A DNA stretch of 64,000 bases, from assembly GCF_029867415.1 (NCBI RefSeq), contig NC_081183.1:37840655-37904654 (forward strand), written 5' to 3'. Numbering within the stretch: the stretch's first letter is position 1; the number at the start of each line of letters is the position of its first letter. The translations under genes and the position numbers were made by a program. This stretch comes from Vicia villosa (Eukaryota; Streptophyta; Magnoliopsida; Fabales; Fabaceae). A model generated the notes under the pieces. It searched no databases. It was not told where the DNA came from and saw nothing but the letters and a program-made list of their open reading frames with translations. This document shows positions 33,069 to 45,037 of the stretch, piece after piece.

Positions 33069-33933
33069 GTTTTATCTTTAGTAACTTGAAAAAATCACCA
33101 TGTGTTTCTATTTATTTATAATCTATTACTAATATTATATATATGATAAGGAATTAATTGTTTTTATACAATCAAGGTGAGTAAGTTTAGTTTTAAGATA
33201 GAATAAATATTTAATAAAAAAGGTTTTGTTTCTTTTAATCCATACAAATACAAATAATAGGTTTTATATCATTAGGCTATTTAATTTAGTTTAATTATAA
33301 AAAATATATAAAAATACAAAAACATGTAAAATGAAAGAAATACAAACAAATATGTGTCTTATTTTAATGAACAAAAATTAAACTTATTTTATTTAATTCA
33401 AACATAACAAAATTCAATATTATTTTTTAAAAAAGATTGTGTGATTTCTTTTAAATTGAACTTCGAACCACGCCTACGACTATGCAATTTTCAAACCTGG
33501 CGTATTTCAAAGGATCTTTTGAAAACAATTACATGATCCTATAAAAAACACCAACCTAACAATATGAACTACGGTACTCTGACTTCCTCATTGCACTAGA
33601 GGATACGTAGGCATAGGGTTTCGAAACCCTAGCGAGTATAACTATAAAAAAATACTAACATTTGGTTTAAATCTCTTAAAAAGTCATTTTTCTGATATGG
33701 GTAGATGAACGTTTACCGTATCTAAACTTTAAATCTATATAACAACCTAAACCTAGAAGGGGTCCTCTTGAATACAAGGGAGACGAAGGGTGCCTAACAC
33801 CTTCCCTTCATTTAACCGACTCACGAACATAGAATCTCTGAACCATAGGGTAATCCGTTTAATTCCCTTCCTTTAGGATAAAAATAAATGGTGGCGACTC
33901 TTTACCTTAAAATTTTAGGCCGGTTCCTACAGC

Positions 33934-33951
33934 TGGCGACTCTGCTGGGGA
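33934..33951 (+). other. Primer-binding site, copy 1
   Basis: TGGCGACTCTGCTGGGGA, two bases after LTR 1. This is the PBS associated with Ogre elements (tRNA-Arg type). Confidence 0.9.
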
Positions 33952-35587
33952 CCCTTAAACTTAGAGTCGACCCTACTTTTAGGTTTAGGTTTTACTTGGG
34001 ATTTTTATTTTAGTTGGTTTTATTTGTTTAATTAATATTTCATTTATTTTATATATTATTCATCTTTCATATGTATCTGCTTATTTTTATTTTATTATTT
34101 GTGTGATGGGAAAAAATTTTGTGATGAGAAATGTGGAAGTAACCATAGAAAATGAAATGTCAATTGGCCACGAGGGCTAATCTGCCCCCTGTGCGTTGTT
34201 GCGACTATTTCACCTAGAGTCAGTCTTATCCTAAGAAGTATCTTTAGAAAGAATATTCTTTCGGAGGTAGGACTTTGGATTTAACCTACGACTCTTTGTA
34301 AAATCCAAAACAAAAATTATGGTGAGACCTTTGTACGACCTAAGAGACAAAATCTCGGTTTACAATAAGGCTCCACTTAAGGGAGGCCCTTGTACCTTTC
34401 CCTTTGGTGTTATCCATAAACCCCTTAAGAAAAAGACTACCTTTATGGGAGTGTAGATTGCCCGTAGAACGAACCTAGGAACTTACATACTTAAGGATAC
34501 TCTTTATCTCATCACTACAAATAATTTCATTCACATGAATACAATTTAAATATTATTTTTAACTAAATCAATTATTTCTTTCCTTAGTGTGTTTCTATTT
34601 TATTTAATTGGTGTTATTTCCATACTCGTTTTAATTGTTTATTTCATTAATTTCTTTCATCATTATTATATATATTGGTGAGATTTTTTTGGTGTGAAGA
34701 AATGGAAGGAACCTTAGAAACGAAATGTCAATTGGCCACGAGGGCTAATATGCTCTCTGTGTGTTGTTGCGACTATTTCACCTAGAGTCGGTCTTATCCT
34801 AAGAAATACCTTTAGAAAGAGCACACTTTCGGAGGTAGGACTTGGGATTTGACCTACGACTCTTTGTAAAACCCAAACAAAATTTTATGGTGAGACCTTT
34901 GTACGACCTAAGAGATAAAATCCCGGTCTACAATGAGGCTCCACTTAAGGAAGGCCCTTGCCTTTCCCTTTCGTGTTATCCATAATACCCTTAGGGAAAA
35001 CTACCTTCATGGGGAGGATAGAATATCCATAGGACGAGCTTAAGAGTACACATACAAATGATACATTTATCATCCCATCCTTCATAAGAAGCCTCCCACA
35101 ATGGGGCATTCTTTTATAATCCTACACCCGTAAGGGTTACCTTCCGTCTATTACTACAATCCAAACTGGTTTAGGGCAGTACTGCCCTAGCATTTATATG
35201 CGTCAGTTTTTTTGTCGTATTCCCTAGTCTGTAGGGATTTCCTCTTTTATATTATAATACCTAGCCTATAGGGGTTCTTTTTTGTATGACATTATCCATA
35301 ACCCTTAAGGGGTTTCTATATGTTTATCCCTTAAATAGTGTGGGGGTATCCTTATGGTAATCTTCACCCTACGCCACATTGCATTGCATGTCCATGAAAA
35401 TTGTAGCATCCTCAAAAGTAAAAACAAAATATATATTCGCGTACCATTACATCAAACATCATATGAGTTTATTTCTCTTATCATTCATGCATCTCATGCA
35501 TTTCTACCAGGAGCTTATTTCGCACCTTGACTTGTTATTTAGAATCAAAAGACCGCAAAACTGATTTTACGACATTCGAGGTTTATC
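33952..35587 (+). repeat. Leader of unit 1 with a duplicated segment of about 310 bp
   Basis: The segments starting tcaattggccacgagggcta at 34161 and 34728 (period 567) run in parallel. Both carry gcgactatttcacctagagt, cggaggtaggactt, atggtgagacctttgtacga and aggctccacttaagg. The copies have diverged by small indels. Three short inverted or palindromic motifs around ccctaggg and ccctag follow (35170-35300). No ORF of note precedes gag, so the extra upstream ORF1 of some Ogre elements is absent. Confidence 0.75.
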
Positions 35588-37042
35588 ATGGAACAAATTC
35601 AGACAGAGATGGCAGAGATTAGGGATCAGATGGGGACTAATATGGGTCAGTTTGTGGAAGCTGTTCAAGTCATCTCCAGTGGACAAGAAGGGTTGAGGCA
35701 GACTGTTCAGAGGCCAGATATTACTGTTAATCCAAGTGACGTTCATAAGAAATTTGTCTATCTTACCCAAGAGGTTCCTTTGAATCAGAATGTCAGAAAC
35801 ACTGTTCAAATTCCCGTCAACGAGACTCTACACCTTGAGAATCTTTCTGTTTCGTCTTATGACACCTTTAAGTTCCCGATGGATGAAGATGAGGATAAGT
35901 TTCGTCTTTTGGACAAGAGATTGAAAACTATTGAGGATCGTGATTCCCTTGGTTTAGATGCTGCTAGTTTATGCTTGGTGCCTGGTATCAAGATTCCTCC
36001 TAAGTTCAAAGTCCCCAATTTTGAGAAGTACGAGGGTACCACTTGCCCGATGACACACATAAAGGCATTTTGCAACAAGATGGCTCCTTATGCAGAAAAT
36101 GATAAGCTTCTAATACACTTATTTCAAGATAGTCTTAGTGGGGCGTCTCTTGAATGGTATACCCAGCTTGAAAGGACCAACATACGAACTTGGAAAGATC
36201 TAGCCAAAGCCTTTTTGAAGCATTACAAGCATAACAGTGATATGGCTCCTACCAGAATTCAACTTCAGGGTTTGACTCAGAAAGTTGATGAGTCTTTTAG
36301 ACAGTATGCACAAAGATGGAGAGAGCTAGCTGCCAGAGTTCAACCCCCCCTTTTGGAACGAGAACTTGTTGACATGTTCATAGGCACTTTGCAAGACCCC
36401 TATCTGAATAGGATGGTTGGATGTACCGCTTCTGAATTCTCAGCCTTGGTTGTCACAGGAGAAAGAATTGAGCACGGTCTTAAGACTGGTAAGATTCAGG
36501 ATGTTGCTACTACTTTTGAATTCCCAGAGCAGGATGATGAAGAAACAAGTACAATTTCTGAAGTTGAAGAAGAAGGTCATGCTTATTCTCCAGTTCAGAT
36601 CCTTTGTTATCAGATGACAGAAGTTACTCCTAATCAGGATGCTCCACAAATCTGTGCCGCAACTATTAGTCAGCCACCAATTCAGTTTGTTCAACAAATG
36701 CCATATCAATCAGTTAAGTATGCTCCTCTGCAGCAAAACTATCAACATGATCATCATCAACAGGGTAGGCAATGGTACAGGAAGCCAAAGAGAGTGTTTG
36801 ACATGATTCCTATGCCTTATAGTCAATTGTTATCTCAGTTACTCGAGCTTTCTTTAGTGGAAACCAAGAAGTTGGATCCTGTTATTCCTCCTTATCCGGT
36901 GAAATTTGATCCCAACGTCAGATGTGGTTACCATGCTGGGGCACCTGGTCACTCAATTGAAGATTGTAAGCCATTCAGAGATAAGGTACAAGACCTAATT
37001 GACTCGAAGACTATTGTTTTTACACCAAACGGTCAGAATTAA
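35588..37042 (+). CDS. gag: Gag of the Ogre-like element, unit 1
   Basis: 484 codons from MEQIQTEMAEIRDQM. Gag assembles the virus-like particle that packages the element RNA in the cytoplasm. Residues 1-40 look coiled-coil and carry little hydrophobic bulk. The retrotransposon gag domain covers about 150-300 (MTHIKAFCNKMAP, SGASLEWYTQLE, TWKDLAKAFLKHY, SFRQYAQRWRELAARV). A Gln-rich linker spans 340-400. A Tat-type zinc finger C446-x2-H-x5-H-x4-C460 (RCGYHAGAPGHSIEDC) follows. The frame stops after FTPNGQN, where autonomous relatives continue into protease, so gag-only expression is inferred. The ATG lies about 1.64 kb after the PBS. Nine residues differ from unit 2 (23, 25, 54, 56, 176, 265, 304, 339, 480). 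Confidence 0.92.
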   Translation: MEQIQTEMAEIRDQMGTNMGQFVEAVQVISSGQEGLRQTVQRPDITVNPSDVHKKFVYLTQEVPLNQNVRNTVQIPVNETLHLENLSVSSYDTFKFPMDEDEDKFRLLDKRLKTIEDRDSLGLDAASLCLVPGIKIPPKFKVPNFEKYEGTTCPMTHIKAFCNKMAPYAENDKLLIHLFQDSLSGASLEWYTQLERTNIRTWKDLAKAFLKHYKHNSDMAPTRIQLQGLTQKVDESFRQYAQRWRELAARVQPPLLERELVDMFIGTLQDPYLNRMVGCTASEFSALVVTGERIEHGLKTGKIQDVATTFEFPEQDDEETSTISEVEEEGHAYSPVQILCYQMTEVTPNQDAPQICAATISQPPIQFVQQMPYQSVKYAPLQQNYQHDHHQQGRQWYRKPKRVFDMIPMPYSQLLSQLLELSLVETKKLDPVIPPYPVKFDPNVRCGYHAGAPGHSIEDCKPFRDKVQDLIDSKTIVFTPNGQN

Positions 37043-40000
37043 AGTTTCCTTGCTCAATTGAGCGTCAAAACTACTAAGTGCGTCTTCTGAAGCAATAAGT
37101 CTAGACAGAATCAAGTCTCCTCAATGTTGGCAATCTTTGTTTCATTTTGCACTCTCATTTGTAATTTTCTTGTTTTGTTCAGTACTTTATTGTATGCAGA
37201 ACTTGTTTGGTTTTGAAATAATAATCATAATGCATTGAATATTTTTGTCATGAAGCAATCCATTCGTTTTCACTCTTAATCACTTTTATTTGCTTCTTGT
37301 GATACTCAACTCTTGTTTAAAAAAGTAAAGTAACTCTGGAGGGAGGATGATGAGCATGATACCAAGATTTTCAAATGGTACGCTTTTGAATAAAACCTTG
37401 CTGATGATGTACAGGCATTGTTTCAAATCCCCAAACAGCGGAAATATAAGGGAGATAGACCTTCGTTAACCCCTTTGAGCCTTGGAGTAGAAGTTTCTTT
37501 TCTGTTGAAAGAAACCCTTCATTTTTAACCCTGGGGCGGGTAGTTTTCAGTTAATTTGATCGAGCGTTCAAATTTTAAAAGGAGTGTCCTATTTGGGGAT
37601 CACCACACCTTATCCCTCACACGTCAAGAGGTCGAAAAAAAATCAAAACCACAATGGTTATCCCTCACCGACCAAGGACTAAGACAGTCACAATTCTTTC
37701 AAAAAGTCAAAAGACTTGAGATCACACGACTTGTTCAAAAAAAAGAATGAAAAAAAAAAGAAAATAAAGAAGGTCCTCTAAGTCAAAAATATGAAAACAA
37801 GTGACTTAAGAAAAAAACTTTGGGGCACCCCGATGGACTTCAAAATCAAAATTCAAAAGAATTTGTCCAGGAAAAAGTTAGGGAACAAAAAAGCAAAACA
37901 GAGTGAAGAGCCTTTAAGGCACAAAAGGATTACGAAATAAATATCCTCAGCAAAGAACAAAGTCGTGTGATCAGACACCAAAGAACAAAAGGTGAGTGAC
38001 TGTCATGTCCAAAAACAAACTCATCGAATCTTGAACCGCATCAAAACTCCTCTTGAGATATGAGTGCTCATATCAAGTTAACTGAATATAGAATTGGAGA
38101 ACATCATGGAGAATGGGCGGGCACCAAATATCTTTGAGCCTTAAATCCTATTTTTTTTAAAACCGTGAACCAGGCCACGTTACAACTCTTAAAAGTCCTA
38201 ATTGAAGCATGGGTTAATTCGAAAGCATACTATAAACGAGAGTACAGTAATCTGACTCCTTTTAACTTTGCTAAAACCTTTGAGTTGGTATCACACCATC
38301 TTTCATACAAAAAAAGAGAAAAAATTCGATGTTACAACATCCTTTCAATAATAAATCTTGTAAGTTTCAAGACAAACATAGGTTTTGCATTAGAATTTTG
38401 TTTCTTATGATAAACATTCTTTGCATATGAAAAAGTGTTTGACATCAAGGAAACATTCATAATGAGCTTCAAATGAAAAGTTGCGTCCTCCCGAAGGACA
38501 AGTTGTCATTAGAACTCTGTCGAGTTGGGGAAAAAATATCTCGAAGTACAATTACCCTAAGGGGCACAGAAGAAAATGATAGTACTCGTTGAGTAAAAAA
38601 AATCCAGTTAATTTGGGGCAATCAATTCGAGATATGATCTCTCAAAGATTCAGACAATCTAGGGCAGTTATGTCAACACTCAAAGAATCTCTCATAATGT
38701 TGAGTAATCTGGGGCAGTCAGGTCAAGATACGGAGAACCTCTCAAAGTGTTGAGTAATCAGGGTCTGTTACCCAAGCATCATTCAAGCCATCACAAACTT
38801 GGGCAAACCATGGGCAGTGTTCCACGGTTCATGTCACAGGGGCATGTTACGTATGATGGCATAAATTTCAAGAAGTCCTCATGAAGCAGATCCCTTCAAA
38901 AGCCCTACAGATTGGGGCAAGATAGTATACTTGGGCTTTTCCTCCTTTTTAAGGATTGATCGGTTTAAGTCCGGGCGCAGTCTATACAACTTGTGAATTC
39001 GAAGAAAATGTCGAGAAGTCAGGATCGTTATCTTCAACAGAAACCAGATTGTTGCTGGCCTTCCAGCATCAAGGATGTATCTTTATCCCCAGCTTATTTA
39101 GAGATTTAAGTCCAGATGGTTGGCATACCTCAGCAGATGTTAAAAGACTCCTTTCTTTAAGCTCCTGGTAGTTATCTTTGCATGTCGCATTGCATCCTCC
39201 AAAAACGCGTAGCATTTCCACTTAGGTGGAGCATTACGCTAAAAAAATATATAATAAAAAAATTTGATGATTCAAACATACATCGAAGCATAAGTCAGAT
39301 TCAAGTTTTTATCAAGCACCTTTTGCTTCCCTAGTTAGGCTGGTGTAATTCTGGTCTCACAAATACGATCTTTTCCAAAGACCAATACCAGTACCGTACT
39401 GTTCGTCTACTTCCCAGTAACCCTACCGACGATAATGACCCTTATGTCACATTTCATTTCCTCTTCGACCCTTGAGTCGTGAGTCTCCAACCCTCATGTT
39501 GTGATTTTCCCCTTTATAATCAATATATCATTTCGTTTCCAACCCTCATGTTGTGATTGTTTTGTTTTCCGATCCTCGAGTCGTGAGTCCTCAACTTATC
39601 ACTTTCATTCCGACCCTCGAGTCATGAGTCCTTAACTTATCACTTTCATTCTGACCCTCGAGTCGTGAGTTTCTAAACATATCGATTCCTTTCCGACCCT
39701 CGAGTCGTGAGTTTTCAACTTTTCGCTTCCTTTCTGACCCTAGAGTCGTGAGCCTTCAATATATCGTTTCTTTCTGACCCTCGAGTCATGAGCTTCCGAC
39801 CCTCGAGTCGTGAGTTTGCTTCCTTTCTGACCCTCGAGTCGTGAGTCTTTAATATATCGTTTCTTTCCGACCCTCGAGTCGTGAGCCTTCAATATATCAT
39901 TTCAAAACCCGTATTGTCTACCCCCTAGGTCGTGGTAAATGTGCGAAATTTGCGACTACTTTTCTCAGACATTGATCCACTACATCCTTGCTCATTTTTG

Positions 40001-40140
40001 TTTCTTACTTTATTTTTCAAACTACTTCTCAAAAAAAAAGTCTTTAGGCAAAATTTGGGGTCTTCCGGTATTTAATAACACTTCGATTCGAACGTGCGAA
40101 AACTGCGCACTCTCGCACACTTCAATCAAAGAGTAATTAA
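37043..40140 (+). other. 3' non-coding part of unit 1 (pol missing)
   Basis: Where an Ogre element would carry protease, RT, RNase H and integrase there are only short frames without motifs. The stretch has several ggggca motifs (for example ttggggcaatc, ctggggcagtc, ttggggcaagat) resembling the polypurine tract, and a tandem array at 39463-39904. The missing pol marks the element as non-autonomous. Confidence 0.7.
39463..39904 (+). repeat. Tandem repeat in the 3' UTR of unit 1
   Basis: About a dozen copies of a 30-45-bp unit built on gaccctcgagtcgtgag, separated by variable T/A-rich spacers (ttcaatatatcgtttcttt and similar). The core ctcgag is palindromic. Same array in unit 2 at about 48913-49353. 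Confidence 0.9.
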
Positions 40141-40151
40141 ATAGGGGCAGC
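40141..40151 (+). other. Polypurine tract before LTR 2
   Basis: ataggggcagc directly before TGTCATACCCC; it primes plus-strand DNA synthesis. Confidence 0.8.
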
Positions 40152-43100
40152 TGTCATACCCCAAATTTGCCCGCCTTATTTCTAACATTTAAGTTATTTT
40201 TTAACTTTGATTTTATAAGTTTTTTTTATTCAACATTACTAACATTTAATAGTATTTTTTATACAGGTAACAGTTACTTTGAATTATTTGTATTTTCCAA
40301 ATAATAACAAATATTTGTGTTTTTCCTTCATATACTTGTGAATGCCATTTTTATCTTGAATGAGCATAATGGTACAGCGGGTAATAAAGTGAATGTAAGT
40401 ACTTGCCTGTGTGAAAAGACTAGAGTTTGAATCCTATTTTCTTTATATTTTATGTTGTTTATTATTTCACTTTATTATTTCAATAAGAACATTAGACTTT
40501 TACATTTTTCTTTTTTAAATTATGATTTTAGGGGGCATTATGTTTAATAAATAGTATAATCAGTAGAATTTCATTTTTATTAATTTTTTGTTAGTTTAGA
40601 AAATATTTAATTAACGATTTTTATTAGTAGTTTCTTTATTTAGGCTATAACTAAAAGACAAAAATAAAAAAAATATTATTATTGGTGATCATATTTTTTT
40701 TACAGTTTTAAATTTCTTTCTAATTTTTACTATTATATTAAGATTTATTATTATTAAAAAATATAAAAAAATTAAGTTGGTCAAAGATATTTCTCTATCA
40801 TGTATGATCAAGCAACATCTATCTTGCCAAAAGTTCCAAGACATTCACGACAAAATCATTAAAAGTCTTTCCAAAACCAGAGACGACAATATCAGTAATA
40901 TTCCAAAACATCCCCAAAACAAGAATCATCAAAATTGAAAGAAATTAAAATTATAGACAAAGCTCATAATATCAGTTAATGTGCTTGTTCAATACCATTT
41001 TTGTGGCGTGATTTTAAGACTATAAGTACAAGAAAAAGCTCGTACAAAAAAGGGGGAGAAAGATCGGAACCAAGAAACCAACAACTATCCTCTAACAGTC
41101 ACACACACGCCCGTATATACATATCACCATATCTCTCAATCATAACCTTGAATCTCCCTCAAACGCCAAATAACATGTAAATAAAAAACACAAAGTAAAG
41201 CGATAGCCATCACCCAGCTCGACACTGAAGCCGTCTCCCTCGACGCACAAAAACGCAAATACGTGACCACCGTGGCAGCCACGGGTCACGATATCACCAC
41301 CACGCCGACCGCCTCCGTTCATCTCACCTACCGCGAGCACCGCCATACACCGTCGTTCAAGTTGTTCCGCCTCCAGGCAATACTTCCGATCTACACCACT
41401 GGTGGCCGACCCTCCACCTACGACTTCTACCCTATTACTGGTAATCTCTTCACTCTATATTCTTGATGTAATGATCTGTTGTGTTTGGATGTGGTAGGAT
41501 GAGATTATTGACCGCATTGGAAGATCTGCTTTTTTTCTGAAACGTATTTCGAGAAGCGTTAAAATTTTGGAGAAAGAAGGAAGTAAATTGTGGAAGAGAG
41601 AGAGAGTAAAGTCTCTTTGCAATTTTAGTTTATTCTGCTTATTTTCTATTAATTTCATTTTTTTTTATTTTTAATAAATGGCCCTGCCACATGGTATTGA
41701 TTCAATTGGATGATAGATTGTTTTGAATTTTTGAACTGGTCAATTAAGGATGCTGTTACGTTAAAAAAGGCACTGCATATTACATATTGTTGATTTGGTT
41801 TTATCTAGGGATGTCAACGGGGCAGATATTGTTCGGAGGATGCTTCTCCACTCCCCGCCCCGTCCCTAAATTTAGTCCCCATCCCCATCCCCAATCCCCG
41901 CCACGGGGGAATATTTCCCTCCATCCCCATCCCCACAGATCCCCACGGATATCCACGGAGATTGAATTTTAAGAAAATTTCTCCACTTTTTGATCAAAAC
42001 TATGACACTAGTATTTTGTTTTTTTTTTTCCGTATTTTTTAAAACGCATATATTTTCATCTTTATTTTATAAAAAAAATCAAAATACATCTTGCATCAAT
42101 AATAAATAAAAAAAGTAAAAGAACTTGATGTTACTAATATTTTTTATGTAAAAATAAATAAATAGTAACATAACTTCTTGCTACCGTGCTTCCACTAATT
42201 TACCACCACAATACCAATGTCGTCCAGCGCAAGTGGTTGATTATGTGTGACAAATCTATAACTTTTAATGACTCTTCATTTTCTAATACATTGTAAAATT
42301 ATATGATTATATAATATATAAAATATATAAATTAACATATATCTTCGGAGTCGGGGAATCCACGGGGACGGAGGATACAATCCCAATCCCCGCCCCAAAG
42401 TGTTATCGGGGGAACTTTTCCCTCCATCCCCATCCCCATGGGTAAAAAATCCCCAACTTCGGATCTCCGCACAGATATTCCCCACAGGGATCCCCATTAA
42501 CAGATGCAATTGACATCCCTAGTTTTATCTTTAGTAACTTGAAAAAATCACCATGTGTTTCTATTTATTTATAATCTATTACTAATATTATATATATGAT
42601 AAGGAATTAATTGTTTTTATACAATCAAGGTGAGTAAGTTTAGTTTTAAGATAGAATAAATATTTAATAAAAAAGGTTTTGTTTCTTTTAATCCATACAA
42701 ATACAAATAATAGGTTTTATATCATTAGGCTATTTAATTTAGTTTAATTATAAAAAATATATAAAAATACAAAAACATGTAAAATGAAAGAAATACAAAC
42801 AAATATGTGTCTTATTTTAATGAACAAAAATTAAACTTATTTTATTTAATTCAAACATAACAAAATTCAATATTATTTTTTAAAAAAGATTGTGTGATTT
42901 CTTTTAAATTAAACTTCGAACCACGCCTACGACTATGCAATTTTCAAACCTGACGTATTTCAAAGGATCTTTTGAAAACAATTACATGATCCTATAAAAA
43001 CAACCAACCTAACAATATGAACTACGGTACTCTGACTTCCTCATTGCACTAGAGGATACGTAGGCATAGGGTTTCGAAACCCTAGCGAGTATAACTATAA

Positions 43101-43384
43101 AAAAATACTAACATTTGGTTTAAATCTCTTAAAAAGTCATTTTTCTGATATGGGTAGATGAACGTTTACCGTATCTAAACTTTAAATCTATATAACAACC
43201 TAAACCTAGAAGGGGTCCTCTTGAATACAAGGGAGACGAAGGGTGCCTAACACCTTCCCTTCATTTAACCGACTCACGAACATAGAATCTCTGAACCATA
43301 GGGTAATCCGTTTAATTCCCTTCCTTTAGGATAAAAATAAATGGTGGCGACTCTTTACCTTAAAATTTTAGGCCGGTTGCTACA
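40152..43384 (+). repeat. LTR 2 of the Ogre-like array (3233 bp, shared)
   Basis: Same length and layout as LTR 1. It serves as 3' LTR of unit 1 and 5' LTR of unit 2. It contains the pol III-like boxes (40370-40434), the exon-like segment (41185-41466) and the MITE (41806-42521). Confidence 0.93.
41806..42521. mobile_element. hAT-type MITE inside LTR 2
   Basis: Same element at the same LTR position as in LTR 1, with the same gttttatc duplication on both sides. It was therefore already present before the LTR was copied. Confidence 0.9.
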
Positions 43385-43386
43385 GC

Positions 43387-43404
43387 CGGCGACTCTGCTG
43401 GGGA
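43387..43404 (+). other. Primer-binding site, copy 2 (first base changed)
   Basis: cGGCGACTCTGCTGGGGA: the T that would pair with the terminal A of the tRNA is C here. The rest equals copy 1. Confidence 0.85.
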
Positions 43405-45037
43405 CCCTTAAACTTAGAGTCGACCCTACTTTTAGGTTTAGGTTTTACTTGGGAATTTTATTTTAGTTGGTTTTATTTGTTTAATTAATATTTCATTTAT
43501 TTTATATATTATTCATCTTTCATATGTATCTGCTTATTTTTATTTTATTATTTGTGTGATGGGAAAAAATTTTGTGATGAGAAATGTGGAAGTAACCATA
43601 GAAAATGAAATGTCAATTGGCCACGAGGGCTAATCTGCCCCCTGTGCGTTGTTGCGACTATTTCACCTAGAGTCAGTCTTATCCTAAGAAGTATCTTTAG
43701 AAAGAATATTCTTTCGGAGGTAGGACTTTGGATTTAACCTACGACTCTTTGTAAAATCCAAAACAAAAATTATGGTGAGACCTTTGTACGACCTAAGAGA
43801 CAATCTCGGTTTACAATAAGGCTCCACTTAAGGGAGGCCCTTGTACCTTTCCCTTTGGTGTTATCCATAAACCCCTTAAGAAAAAGACTACCTTTATGGG
43901 AGTGTAGATTGCCCGTAGAACGAACCTAGGAACTTACATACTTAAGGATACTCTTTAACTCATCACTACAAATAATTTCATTCACATGAATACAATTTAA
44001 ATATTATTTTTAACTAAATCAATTATTTCTTTCCTTAGTGTGTTTCTATTTTATTTAATTGGTGTTATTTCCATACTCGTTTTAATTGTTTATTTCATTA
44101 ATTTCTTTCATCATTATTATATATATTGGTGAGATTTTTTTGGTGTGAAGAAATGGAAGGAACCTTAGAAACGAAATGTCAATTGGCCACGAGGGCTAAT
44201 CTGCCCTCTGTGTGTTGTTGCGACTATTTCACCTAGAGTCGGTCTTATCCTAAGAAATACCTTTAGAAAGAGCACACTTTCGGAGGTAGGACTTGGGATT
44301 TGACCTACGACTCTTTGTAAAACCCAAACAAAATTTTATGGTGAGACCTTTGTACGACCTAAGAGATAAAATCCCGGTCTACAATGAGGCTCCACTTAAG
44401 GAAGGCCCTTGCCTTTCCCTTTCGTGTTATCCATAATACCCTTAGGGAAAACTACCTTCATGGGGAGGATAGAATATCCATAGGACGAGCTTAAGAGTAC
44501 ACATACAAATGATACATTTATCATCCCATCCTTCATAAGAAGCCTCCCACAATGGGGCATTCTTTTATAATCCTACACCCGTAAGGGTTACCTTCCGTCT
44601 ATTAATACAATCCAAACTGGTTTAGGGCAGTACTGCCCTAGCATTTATATGCGTCAGTTTTTTTGTCGTATTCCCTAGTCTGTAGGGATTTCCTCTTTTA
44701 TATTATAATACCTAGCCTATAGGGGTTCTTTTTTGTATGACATTATCCATAACCCTTAAGGGGTTTCTATATGTTTATCCCTTAAATAGTGTGGGGTATC
44801 CTTATGGTAATCTTCACCCTACGCCATATTGCATTGCATGTCCATGAAAATTGTAGCATCCTCAAAAGTAAAAACAAAATATATATTCGCGTACCATTAC
44901 ATCAAACATCATATGAGTTTATTTCTCTTATCATTCATGCATCTCATGCATTTCTACCAGGAGCTTATTTCGCACCTTGACTTGTTATTTAGAATCAAAA
45001 GACCGCAAAACTGATTTTACGACATTCGAGGTTTATC
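43405..45037 (+). repeat. Leader of unit 2 with the duplicated segment
   Basis: Parallel to the leader of unit 1. The duplicated segments start at about 43612 and 44178. A few single-base differences and small indels occur, for example caatctcgg versus caaaatctcgg. Confidence 0.75.

Larger units (their letters stand above)
30699..33931 (+). repeat. LTR 1 of the Ogre-like array (3233 bp)
   Basis: Starts TGTCATACCCCAAATTTGCC and ends ccggttcctaca. Order inside: tRNA-like A/B boxes (30917-30981), a TATA-like ctataagta (31567-31575), a GC-rich exon-like open segment (31732-32013), a hAT-type MITE (32354-33068), then AT-rich DNA up to the PBS. It differs from LTR 2 at about twenty positions by eye, roughly 0.6 percent. 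Confidence 0.93.

Noticed and set aside
35567..36709. Small frames overlapping gag on the opposite strand or in another frame, and their copies in unit 2
   Set aside because: Shadows of the gag reading frame.
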